DNA of 64,000 nt from Macropodus opercularis (lineage: Eukaryota; Chordata; Actinopteri; Anabantiformes; Osphronemidae). A model generated the notes under the pieces. It saw nothing but the letters and a program-made list of their open reading frames with translations. It was not told the DNA's origin and made no database searches. Below, piece by piece: positions 33,341 through 44,794 of the stretch (position 1 is the stretch's first letter; the number at the start of each line of letters is the position of its first letter). Location of the stretch: the NCBI GenBank assembly GCA_030770545.1, contig CM061099.1:11346001-11410000 (forward strand). Reading direction: 5' to 3'. The position numbers and the translations under genes are program-made.

Positions 33341-36300
33341 GCAATAAAATAACATTTATTAAGATGTAACAAAATAAATAATCTTATTTGCAACATAAAA
33401 CGAGGAGGTCACCATTGCACTAGACACAGAGAAGTGTGACTGGTGCACAGCAAGCTACTGTACCTCACTGTTCTTAAACGATCAGCAGACAGTAAGTCTG
33501 TCACATGAAGTCTGAACACAACAGATCCTCGCAAAGACCCAACATTTGGAATAACCTACAGGAGCTGCTGCGTCAAAAGTCAAGCACCACGAGATTTCTT
33601 GTGTTTTTTCTGAATCTTGGAAAGTAAAGTGAGATTAATCAGAACAATTTATTATACGTCTGAACAGAGCGACATGAGCTTCACCATATTCTCTGCAAAC
33701 GCGGTGGGAAAGGTTTTAATTTCTATGAATCTCGCTGTGTAGTTTTGAGTTAATTTCCTCAGTGGCTGTAAAGGGCACCTACTGGACACCAGCCGAAAGA
33801 CAGAAGCTCCACCCTGTTGAAGTGCCGCTGAGCAACACACAGAAACCGGAGGAATTAGTAGGAAAAAAGGACTTCTGAGCAACGTGTCCACCACTAAACG
33901 TGACGGAGCTGCCAGCCGTGTATTTAACATGGGAGGGTTGACTGTTGACGATCTGCTTCACATCGCACTAAGCACCTCTGAGCCTAACTGTGTTGGTGTT
34001 CCTCCTCTGGAAAATCAGCAGTAACATTAACAGGCCATTGTTCCTTTAGACTTCGATTCATGTCTGACAGAACTTTTTTTTTTTCCTGAGGGTGAAGCAA
34101 AACTAGCTCGCTGAGAAATGTTGATGAAGATCTTCCTAAAAAAAAAAGTCATCCTCTACACAACTACAGATAGTCCGTCTGGAATAAGTTGAGTCCATTT
34201 ACAAAGTTGCAGTGCCCCCTGCTGTGTCGATCCAATTTCTACTGAAACCAGTGTTTATTAAATCGCACAAACCTGCTCAAGGGGCCGATTAACAGTTTGC
34301 GTTGCTGTTTGTGATGTCAGTGAAGCATACGTGAAAGAAACCTGCTCAGTGGCACCTTCTGCTCTGAGGAAGTTCCCTGATAACCTCTGAGCATGCTCAT
34401 TTTCCCCGATGGTTGGAGTCGTCTTTGGTGATGCAAGGGCTACTGCTCCTGCACGCTGTTACTGAGCTCCGCCTGTCCACTTTACTGTCGTGATCTGTGA
34501 AGACGTAAAGTTTCAGATAAGCTTTTAGCAGGTGCTCAACAGAATGCGAGACAGGTTTTTCTTTTTTTTTCAGGTTGGGTGAACTTTAGTTAGAGATGTG
34601 CAACAGCCTAAAACCTCAGGTGAGCTACGTACTGGACGCGAACTGGAACTTTTGCAAATCGTCAGCTTGCGTGTGATGCAGCTAAAGGCACCAACTGCAA
34701 GCTGACCAGCACATGGCTTTACACGAAGAGACAGCTTTCACACAGTTAAAGCATTCGAGGCACAGTCATCCACATGCAACTGGTGCTTCAAGAGCTTTGA
34801 CTAATAGTCCAGGGAATTCAGCAAGACTCTCTCCCACATGCAGTGAAGTCATCAAGATTCCTATGACCAACCCAAGCTGTTAAATAACGAAACGTCTCCA
34901 GTTTTGTAAAGTTTAATGATTTTTGGCTGGTGAGAAAATTGTTATTAAATTACAAGAACAAAATTAGGCTATAGATGAAACAAAACCTGGTTTTTATTTA
35001 ATTATTCAACTGGAACGGCTTCTGAAGTGTAGTAATTAACTTGCGATGAAACACAGCAACTTAAACCTGAATTAAATGTGTTTTCCTGCCACCAGTGCAC
35101 ATAAAACTATGGCCCTGTTTTCATTGTGCTTATGAATCAAAAAGATATTCACCCGTTTAAAACTCTCACACTGACATTACACACGAACAAGATTATTTGC
35201 TATACACAACCACTTAAGAGGACACATTCAGCAGCATGCCGTACAAATAAATACGTGTTTTTAAAGAAGTGAGTAAGTAATATCCTGAGCTGATAAACAA
35301 TGGAAGCTGTATGGCAGAAAGCCTTGACGTTAAAAGGAAGCGAGATAAACCTCTGATTACAGACAGACAGATGTAGGAAACTTGTACGATCGAGGGAAGA
35401 AGAAAAAAACCAGACCGAGACCGGGAGATCGACGTCAGAGATGAAACATATGTCATGTTTTGTTATTTCCGCAGTCCTTTTGGTAGAGGGAGAAGATGTA
35501 TAAAAAAGACTGTGCCATTTCCCTGCCCACAGGTTTTATTTTTGTACACTGTCGCTTGGTGAGTCAATGCAACGCCCCTCCAATTACCTCCCACTCCTTC
35601 GCCCCCACGCCCCATCCATCCCGCCCTTCAGCCCACGCACCTAACACGCTCTGACGTCGGTTGCTGCTCAGAGGGGGGGGGGTCCGATCTGTCGCCCACG
35701 GAGTACTTCCTATCCCCCCTCCCCTCCCCTCCCCGCCCCCTCATGTCTTTGCTGGCTTCCTTCTCCTCACTTCATCTCTTCGAACTGGCTATCACAGCCC
35801 AGAACGACTAAACTTGCCCAAATCACTGTGATCCATCAGGAAAATGCTACAGTAAGAGCATTAAAGTAGCACTATCGCAGTAACACCCCCCCCCCCCCCA
35901 ATACGCTCTCCTCTCCCCCCTTCTCTACCCTCCATCACTCTCCACCTCCTTCTGTTTCCCTTCTAACTTCTATCCTCTCTAATTTACAGTCTGGTGAAGT
36001 TCAGCTGTGCCTGGTGGGAGGCGTCACCTCAGAGAGAATGTGACTCACTAGAGTTCAAGCTGTAGAGCTATAAAATATGTATTGTTGGGAGAGGTTAGGG
36101 AGTCTCTGTCTGTCATTTTCAATTCAACTCCAGCATCAACTCAGTTACTGTTTTAAGCTTAAAGCAATAGTTCGACATTTGGGGAAACGGGCTCCTCGTA
36201 GCGAGGTTTGGGTCTGTATGGTCAATATGCAGCTGGTTAACTGAGCTTAGAATAACAAGACACTTTTCTGGTTAACGCAACATGTGATTCCAGCATAAAG

Positions 36301-36590
36301 TAATGTTTGGTATTCTTACATTATTGTAAGGATTAAAAAATGAGACATAGCAAACGAACAAGATAAAAATACAATTAACAGACCAGTGAGCTTTAGAGAG
36401 ACTCACAGCCAGGCTGCGGCCAGGGATCTAGTCTGATTAGCTGCAGGTGGTAGCTTCAGATCTTACGTACAGCAACAATTGCTCATAAATCTATGTAGTA
36501 ATTAGAAAAGTGTTCGTCAAAATGCTGAACTATTACTTGAAGCCACAGAAAAAGGAGCAAACGTGTGAAACATATTTTATTCTGTGTCCA
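33341..36590 (-). other. nab2: Possible long nab2 3' UTR
   Basis: About 3.2 kb downstream of the nab2 stop on the minus strand without coding exons. A minus-strand AATAAA near 33353-33360 could end it, but an earlier end is equally possible. It holds a C-rich block at 35700-35742 (G-rich on the nab2 sense strand) and a poly-C run near 35886-35899. Confidence 0.3.
35716..35742 (-). repeat. G-rich tract, potential G-quadruplex on the minus strand
   Basis: On the minus strand this reads as at least five runs of four or more G separated by single bases (plus strand CCCCCCTCCCCTCCCC and on). This fits the G4 pattern G4+N1 very well. If the nab2 transcript extends this far, it would be in the RNA. 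Confidence 0.75.
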
Positions 36591-38920
36591 TTATAAAGCA
36601 CATAATACTGTTAGATCGTTATTTGAAAAGTCACCTGTGGAGTGAGTGCCCTCTGAACCTAGGCTGAGCTTGCCAGCCCGATCATGTGACACCATCCGAG
36701 CCAATCGCAGCCCTTCGTCCATTAGCGTTTGCTGGATCAGATGGCGACTCCAGTTGGCAGGGTTGGAGGTGTCGCTGTGAGGACGGGGGGAGGGAGACTG
36801 GTTGCACTGTGAGCCCATGTCTAATAGGACAGACAGATTGGGATGTGAATGCTTTTCTACAGAAACAAGGAGAACGTCTGATGATTTGCTGTGGGAAGGA
36901 ATAAATAAACAGTTTATAGTATTTGTGTTTACCGTGTGATACACTGTCGAGGCTTTCCGCTGATAAGCTGTCGTCGTCTGCCCTCTGGGTCAAGCTGTCG
37001 GAGCCCTCCGCTCCGAGAAGCGGTGACACACTCTCAGGCACAATTACCTAAAACACGTCACCGTCAGTTCAGAGACGAGGAACCACTTGAAACGAGCGAC
37101 AAGTGAAACGAGCGTTGGCCACGTTTACACAAAGTGTCATGGGTTAGGATCACACTGTGTTCTACGCGCCGTCCACGCTTCATTAACCTGCTCTGAGGAC
37201 TCACCTCGTGTCGCGCTCTCTTTTGGGACAGCACACTGATCTCATCCGCATTTGTTCTGCAGAAAGAAGACGATCAAAGAAGCTGATGATGACAAGCTGT
37301 CTGGGGATTCAGAGGGTATTTGCTGAGTGAAGCTTGCTGTGACATTGCTCTGCTCAAATCAAAATTGTGTTTGTGCTCTACATTTTAACTTTATTGTTGT
37401 GAACACGCGAGTCTGTGCAGCCGCGTGGCAACGTCAGCACATTAAACTACTGTAACCACTACAGAGGTTGGAGTTTAATTCCCACTGTGATCTGATCCGG
37501 CTTCAACACACACGTGGGAAGATGACTCATCGAAAACATCTGGTATATGTAGAAAATGCTGAATACAATAAGATATGACATTATGATATTATAAGTCATT
37601 CTTTTAACTTAATACGATGATGTATGCGTGTAATGGATGACTGTTTTCCTGACTCTCGGGTGTGATGTGAGCGGACCATCGGCTGCTGGTCAGCAGGCAG
37701 CGCCCTCACCTTGCGTGCTTTAGTGTGGAGGTGTAGGCACATTTTCTTGCCACCTGCCGAGCCAAAGAAAAGAGCTCCACCCGTCTCAGTAGAAGGGCAT
37801 TGTCACGCATACAGAACTGGGCTGCAGCTTCATTGATGATCAACTGAGGAGGAGAAGCACTGAGTGAAGGGGGGACGGACAACGTGATGCTGACATCTCC
37901 AGAAGTGAGTCCTACGTGATTCAGGCTGTTCTGTCATTAAACGCCCTTTCTCGGCAGCTTACTGTAGTGTTCAACACAGTCCAACTCAGCTAATTCTTTG
38001 GTTCTTACCTCGTGATGTGTCAGCTGTTTGCCTTCTCTCCTCTTCGAGTCAAAGCGCCCATAAATGAGACTGTACTTTCGAATCTCCTCTTCCTTGTTTG
38101 CGTCCTGGGACCCCATCTTGAAGATGTGCCCCACAGTCTTTGCCATCTTCTTGTTCATCCTCAGCAGAGTCTTCACCTCTGCTGGATCTGACCGCGGCAG
38201 GGTCCTGAGGAGTCTGTCCACGCTCTCCACCACTGCCCTCACCGTCTCACCGTCCAGTTGTCCTCCGGGCCAGGCCGACAGGACCGCGGGGGCGAAAGGG
38301 GCAGAGGGGTTTGGTGATGTGGAGGGGCCGGGAGGACAGGCTGACAGCAGAGGTGGGCTGGGCGGCTCCTCCTCTATTCCAGATGAAGAAGCCAAAGTGC
38401 AATTGCCATCTGGCTCTGGACTAAGCCAGTGAGGGTCCATGGGTGATAGCTTTTCTCTGTAGTGTGTGTCAGGTGGTTGTGGGGAGGCCTGGGAGCAGGG
38501 GCTTCTTGGGCTTCCACTGTGCATTGGAGTAAGACAGGCCCGATCCTCTCTTTCGCACGGCGACCCCGGCTGCCCGTTGCTCACAGACTTCCTGGGGCCC
38601 CCTGCTGATCCACTTGTGCCGGTCCCATCTACTTTAAAGAGCGGAATGCCCCCGAGAGGAACACTAGACACTGGCTGGTTGAACAGGGCAGGGTTCGCCG
38701 CCCAGTCTCGAAGGGCCTTTTGCAGCCTACGCACATGCAGTGGCTTGGTGGCCATGCCAACTAGGGCCATGATCTCCAGAAACTCCTCCTCTGCTGCCTC
38801 ACAGAGCTGCTGCACGTCATCACCACCCTGCTGGATGAAGGTTTCATAATAGGCCAGCAGGTTGGCCCTCTGCAGCACCCGATAGAGCTGCAGTTCCCCA
38901 AGTGTGCGTGGCAGAGACAT
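36591..38920 (-). CDS. nab2: NGFI-A (EGR1)-binding protein 2, transcriptional corepressor
   Basis: Coding exons 38920-38009, 37843-37710, 37256-37205, 37047-36933 and 36856-36591, 492 residues (481 with the alternative acceptor at 36820; human 525). The start is the ATG eleven bases after acceptor CTTTCCAG, giving MSLPRTLGELQLYRVLQRAN. The N-terminal NCD1 domain (about 5-85), which binds EGR repressor domains and multimerises, is nearly identical to human. A Ser/Pro/Gly-rich linker follows, then NCD2 (about 225-365: EEEIRKYSLIYGRFDSKRRE, then INEAAAQFCMRDNALLLRRV). The C-terminal part includes WSRHLIQQTLMDEGLRLARM, a conserved NAB2 block. Choice over NAB1 rests on this tail and the linker. 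NAB2 represses EGR1/2/3 targets in the nucleus. Confidence 0.93.
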
Positions 38921-38931
38921 GGCACACGGCA

Positions 38932-39720
38932 CTGGAAAGTTTGGGCAGGAGAAAGGAAAGACGTGAACCTGCAGAAGGAGAATTCCTCTTCAAGTTGTTC
39001 ACTATATAAAGTCTCAAATACCCTTTGAGCTACACCTAGTACAGCTGGTTTCAAATAATCAAATTATCAAAATAAACACTAGTCTCTATTATCAATATAA
39101 GAAGGATAAGCATGTTTTAGAGCAGAATACTTTCCTCCACAGTCCAACTATTTTCACATTTTTCAACCTGTTTCCCACTGGACAAGTGATTAAACCTCTC
39201 TTACCTTGTTCAAGTCAGGTTGAAGGACGCGTAGAGAGGAGACCGGCGTAATTACGCAAAGTTGTCTCTACAAGCACCGATGGCACAGGTCGGTTACTCC
39301 CGGAGTAAAACCGATCAACACAAACAAGAACTAAATGTCGCTAGATCAGGCAGACGAAACTTGAACCATTTGGCCACCGACTGGAAGCAAAGAGGTCATT
39401 TATGCGCCAGATGTTGGAGAAAACACCCTGCTCCGACGCGCACCGCAGTTATTGTCTTGTGCGTTTCTTACCCTGTTGCCTATCGCCGAAAGCTTCCCCG
39501 GCTCGGATTGGCGTAGTAAATCCCCTTTGCGTATCGTACCTCGTCTGAAATCACTGGCAGCAGTCCTCCTCCGGCGCACCGTATTGGTTGCTGGCTGCCT
39601 TTTTGCTGTCTGTGTGGGCTGGAGAATGACGGGGGCGGACTGCAGCACGCCATCTGACCGAAAAAGAGCCTTCCTCTCCCGGTAGAGAGGCGGCTTTCAA
39701 ATTGGAGATGTGGGTGGTGG
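38932..39720 (-). promoter_or_regulatory. nab2: nab2 5' UTR exon and promoter region
   Basis: A minus-strand donor GAACAAG|GTAAGA at about 39205 marks the end of a presumed non-coding exon 1 that begins upstream (somewhere in 39230-39650). The region from 39400 to 39720 is GC-rich. It contains ACGGGGGCG (39629-39637), one mismatch from the EGR consensus, and CATTGG/CCAAT-type boxes. The reading frames that cross this region on both strands show no protein family and are best explained by GC content. Confidence 0.4.
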
Positions 39721-41758
39721 TGGTGGGGGCTTGAAATTAACCCTCTGCGTCTGCAAGATGTGTCCATTATGCAGACGCTTTGGGGGGTTCCCAGGGTTTT
39801 ACCACGCTACAGACCCCCAAACAAGTCAGCACGCCAACACCGGACCGTACAGACAATGCTCAGAGGTGACACGTGGATTTGACTCAGTTGTGTGTTCGTG
39901 TGTTATTTGTCTTTGGTCGCAAATTATCCAGCGCGTACAGGTGATCAGGTTGTTTTTAATGCAGTCAGTTCTTTCAAGTCCAGGTTTATAGGACCAATAA
40001 GGTCGTAGAACCACCAACAGCCTCACTGTGGTTTTGGTTTTGGCTTTGGCTTCACCATCCTCAAACTAAGTGATGTCACGGAGCCCGGGCTGTGTAAGTT
40101 TGACTGAACAGCTGCTTTTGTCAAATCAGATCACATTCAACGAAGTGATAATATTTATACAGGGTGGAAAAGCCAGAGTGTCTCTTTGTACAAAGCGTAA
40201 TGTGTGAACCACTGACATATATTGAGACATTTACAGCTGAAACCACTTCACTGGTTTGTTAATTGGATTACTGGTGTCAGGACGGAGTGAGGAGTCCAAT
40301 TAACTGCCTGGAGTTTTAATCTGTGCCTTGAAATTGTAGTCTGTGATGCAGGACGTGGCTTATTGCAGTGTGGGCACTTTATCCCAGATCAAGTGGACTT
40401 GTGCTGGGCAGTATTATTACTGTTTAGGAGGCTTGGTCGTTGTCTCATAAAGTATAAAGAAGCATATTTTGTGTGCACCATTCAAGTAAGAAGTGAAATA
40501 AGGTCTGAGTACATTTACGTGGAGATCGCCATGAAGACCATAGGGGGCAGTAGTGCGCCCTTGTTCGCTGCTGGCTGGAATGACCGAGGAAGAAGAAGCA
40601 GGAGGAGGAGGAGGAGGAAGGGATTTAGAAAAAAGTAAGAAAAGAACAAGAGAAGAAGAAGTGCCTATAAAAATCAACAACACGGGTACTAGGCTGTCTG
40701 TTAACAAACAAGGTTACTCACTTCTCTGAGAGGTATTTCTGCTCTAGTTTGTTTGAGTACAGCACGTGAAATTGATTTCTTACTTTCTGGACTACTTCGT
40801 CGTCAAACGCATGACTTAGTTGACCCGTTTAGCTCCACAGGAAGAGGAAACAGGCGTTAATATTAGCTAGGCAAACCCGTAGTACTGTTGTTAGCTAACT
40901 GTTCTTGTTAGCTGCTCGGTTGGTCTGTTTTCTAGGTGAAGGCTCTGAAGTTCAGCTGCTTTAGCCGCTGTCGGTTTGTCTTTGTTCGAGACCATATTTA
41001 GTGGAGGCACTGTCAGGTTAGCCAGCCAGAGCCAAGCTAATTTTAGTCTCTGTAGTGCCTGTCTGTCATCCTGTTGGCTGGCAGCTCCCTCGAGCTAGCA
41101 GCCTGTCTGCCTGCTAACACTAGCCGCCTTTCAAACTTCTGCTCTTGTTATATATATATACACGGGATCCGTCAGTCTGTCACACAAGTCTGACCGTTGT
41201 GGACAAGCTACGTGTTTGCGTTTATTAGTAAATGCACGTCACTGTAGCTTGTTTTCACACAGCCTGTAACTCTGGCTATCTAGGCTAACTGGGTTAGCAA
41301 ACAAGAGATCAGTGTAATGTTTGTAATCTGCAACAGTGTTACTGTTACATGTGCGTGGTAAACCAAGCCTGAACATATAAATAACTAACTTGAACAGCTA
41401 AGATGCAACTTCAAGCCGTGTAGGTTAATCATTAATGAATGAGTTTGAAACTGTGGGTGACAGACTAGTAACATCAATAATTGTTTAAGCACATTTTTAT
41501 TGTGATGCTGTTTATGCAATAATGACATTTTTGGGTTCTCTTATTTCTTATGGTTTTCAGGTATCTGTGTAGAGCATGATGTGATCTGAGACCTTTTGAC
41601 ACCTGTTAGTGGCTGCTGATATGGTGGACCTGAGTCTGGCCCTCTGGGGTCCCCAGTTTCTATATCTGGAGAGTCTGGGGAAAATGTTGCCACATATTGT
41701 GGACCGTCTTTCCTGAACCTCCGCTCCCACAGAACGTCAGCCAACAGCTGTAAGGATC
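39721..41758 (+). other. dnajc14: dnajc14 upstream region and 5' UTR
   Basis: No coding exon. A splice acceptor (ATGGTTTTCAG at about 41550-41560) precedes the last 5' UTR segment, so at least one untranslated exon lies further left, plausibly around 40600-40940 next to the repeated promoter motif. A GGA-rich run occupies 40599-40619. Confidence 0.4.
40543..40559 (+). promoter_or_regulatory. Promoter-associated motif copy 2 (GGGGGCAGTAGTGCGCC), dnajc14 side
   Basis: Plus-strand sequence matching the copies near stx16 and sys1, in dnajc14 orientation. It is followed about 28 bases on by GAGGAAGAAGAAG (40586-40598), mirroring the arrangement at stx16. It lies about 1.2 kb upstream of the dnajc14 start codon. 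Confidence 0.5.
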
Positions 41759-44700
41759 ATGGAGAAGGAAGCAGGTGAGAAGGAGAGGGACAGTGTTCCA
41801 GACACCGAAAAAGATTTCCTTGATGGTGATGCCATCACAATGACCATGTCTAGTCAGTGGACGAGTAGACACACTGACGCCTGCAAGCAGGACAACACAG
41901 AATATGTCCTGTCTCAGAACACCTCAAACCCAGCCACTCCACAAGACTCCGAAACTGGTGAAGCAGAGTATTTTGGATCTGCAGAGGTCAAAGAGGATAC
42001 TGATGAGGCGTCAGATGGGTATGAGCATGACAGTACTGCAGATCATGAAATCTCACAGGTGATTAATCAAGAAGAGGATGAAGCTGCTAAGGAGCAGCAC
42101 ATGAATGGAGAGTCTGTTTGGAGGAACATAGGAAGTGGAAGGCGCTGCAAACTGCGGAGCAGTGGTTCAGTTTCAGAGCAGACCAGTCAAGGTTCCTTTG
42201 CCTCCATACAAAAAGGAAATGTTATGTCAAGCGGTGGCCGCCACAAGCAGACCCGCAGACGTAACCACCACCATCATCAACAGAACCGGAGTCGTAGGCG
42301 GACAGGCAAACAGCTTGTTTTGGCTTTCAAGGAGATGTTATCAGAGTCTCTCAGCTTCTGGTGCATCAACTGTGTCCACATGATGATCGAGATTATTGTC
42401 ACTTTAACTCACAATTGTGGCGTTGCTGTGGAGACTGGAGGTGTGAAACTTTATAACTTTGTCCAGCGGCTCTTCATAAAGATCACAGATCTACCAGGGA
42501 TGAAGGCGGATGCAAGTCGGATTTTAGAATCGACAAAATGTGCAGGAGCATCCCTGATGGATAAATCTGTTTGGTCAGTAAAATGGGTTAAGACCGCTGC
42601 CTTATCTTGTTTCAGACTTTTCAGTGCTTTGTTCATTATTGGGTATCAATGGGCAAAGGCTCTATTGGTCCGAGTTGGTGGAGAGAGGGGGAAACGATAT
42701 AGGACATCTTTTCAGGAGTCAAGGTTTTGGAAGAGTGTGGTGTCTGTTCTGGAGAGAGTTCGAAGCCGGTTCACGAGAGATGGCCCCGTATCATCCCCTG
42801 AGTCTCCCAGCAAACCAAGTAGAAGCCAGCCAGGCCAGGAACTGGAGAGACTGTTGGCTTTGGCTGAGGTGCCTGAGGATGAGCTTGACCCTTTTACAGT
42901 GCTTGGTGTAGAGGTGCACGCCACTGAGGCTGAGCTGAAGAAGGCCTACAGACAACTGGCAGTCCAGGTGTGTGTGTGTGTGGGGAAAAAAAAGTATATT
43001 GTATTTAAAATTATTAATGTGATGATGAAAAATGATTATTAACTACTAGTTAATGACTAATAGATTGTATCTGAAGCTGATTTTTTTTTTTTTTTCCTCC
43101 TTTCAACTTTTCCTCTTAGGTCCATCCAGACAAGAATAAACACCCACGAGCTGGAGAGGCGTTCAAAGTGCTGAGGGCTGCCTGGGATATTGTCAGTAAT
43201 CCAGAGACACGACGAGAGTACGAGTTGTAAGTGCACAGAAAAAAGCTTTATTACAGGACAAAAGGACATTTCTTTAAATACATTTATTGTGACGTCCTTA
43301 GCATATATAGTGACTTGCTTTCATAGGTGATTTGTCTGTTCCGCTGGTGAAAAGAATCGTGATATTCTGCTGTTTTTATATTAAAATATCCTACTCATCC
43401 CATTTTTGTTAACTTTTGTTGAACAAATAATTTTATTATTGGAAACTCACCTTTCACATTGAATTAATATAAAAATCCTGTAATGTAACACATCACGAAA
43501 TGGTCCGTTTTATTCTGACACAGGAAGCGTATGGCAGCAACTGAGCTCTCAAAGTCCATGAATGAGTTCCTCACTAAATTGCAAGACGACCTGAAGGAAG
43601 CCATGAACACCATGATGTGCACCAAATGTGAAGGAAGACATAAGTAGGTTGTTTACACATCTTTACTGCACTGCACGGCTGTAATAGTAGTGAAAGAACT
43701 CCACAGTGTGAAGTGAAGGCCACACACAAAGTGTTGCACACGCTGATTCCGGCCTTGTGCAGTAGACTTTGACCTCAGTCTTGTTGCCTTTGTGACCCTT
43801 GTGTGTGCAGGCGGTTTGAGATGGATCGTGAACCTACTGAGGCCCGTTTCTGTGCTGAATGCAACCGTTGCCATAGTGCTGAGGAGGGCGACCTGTGGGC
43901 TGAGTCCAGCATGTTGGGCCTACGCATCACATACTTTGCCTGTATGGAAGGCAAGGTCTTTGATATTACAGGTGAACATGATCACTCAGCTCACCAGTAA
44001 CTGCACAATGATATTCTACAGGTTGAAGTATTCTGTTCTGTGTAACTAATTATGAAGCCGTCGTTTTTCAGAGTGGGCTGGTTGCCAAAGAATAAGCATT
44101 TCTCCTGACACACACCGTGTGCCCTATCACATCTCCTTTGGTTCAAAGAACAACAGTAATGCCACACGACAAAGGTATGTTCTCTCGGATGAAACAGATT
44201 TTAAGACAAGCCAATAATTTATTTTATTTTGCTGCTGCTGACAAAATGTCTTGTTCTGCTGTAAAAACGTACATAAACTGTATATTTTTATCAGAACTGA
44301 GCCGTATGTGACTCTCCACTGCTGTGATACTAATGTTGATAGAAAATAACCTTAGACTGTTTGTATTTTTCTTAGTCTTACTTATTATTATACATTTAAT
44401 GCATAATTTACTCTGCTCGTGTGTTCTTAAAACATGACCTTTTATGAAACTTGTCTCATGTGCAAATGAATCCTTAATTTCAAACCTCTGCGTGTTCAGG
44501 ACTCCCTCAGAACACGGCGCAGGTCCAACCAACCCCGCCGATTTGCAGGACTTCTTTAACCGCATCTTCAAAGGAGGACCTCCTAATGACACGGCTGCCA
44601 ATGGGGGCTTCTTCCCGTCAAGTCCACCTCATCATCACCCACCTGGTGCTGCAGCTCCCCCATTCTCTCCTCCACCAGGCCAGACAGGTTTCTTTATGCC

Positions 44701-44794
44701 GGGGAGTCACCGCCCAGAGCCCAGTGAGACATGGGCTGAAAGTGGCAAACCCCCCCGGAGAAGGAAGAAAGCCCGGAAGCCCTTCCAGAGGTGA
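41759..44794 (+). CDS. dnajc14: DnaJ homolog subfamily C member 14, ER membrane J-protein
   Basis: Exons 41759-42967, 43120-43226, 43524-43643, 43811-43971, 44072-44174 and 44500-44794 give 664 residues (human 702). The first exon codes an acidic, low-complexity N-terminus, a His/Arg-rich basic patch (RRNHHHHQQNRSRRRTGK), then hydrophobic segments consistent with membrane spans (SFWCINCVHMMIEIIVTL, and ALSCFRLFSALFIIGYQWAK). The J domain spans the first intron (DPFTVLGVEVHATEAELKKAYRQL...), with the HPD tripeptide at residues 405-407. A Cys-rich region (CTKCEGRHK, CAECNRCH) and a Pro-rich, basic tail follow. DNAJC14 works with Hsp70 at the ER in receptor export and is known to affect flavivirus replication complexes. 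Confidence 0.95.

Noticed and set aside
33652..33961. 92- and 60-codon minus-strand frames in the presumed nab2 3' UTR
   Set aside because: No conserved motif or splice support; consistent with chance.
39400..39991. Several overlapping 80-95 codon frames on both strands upstream of nab2
   Set aside because: They cross a GC-rich promoter, have no splice context or family signature, and overlap each other on both strands.
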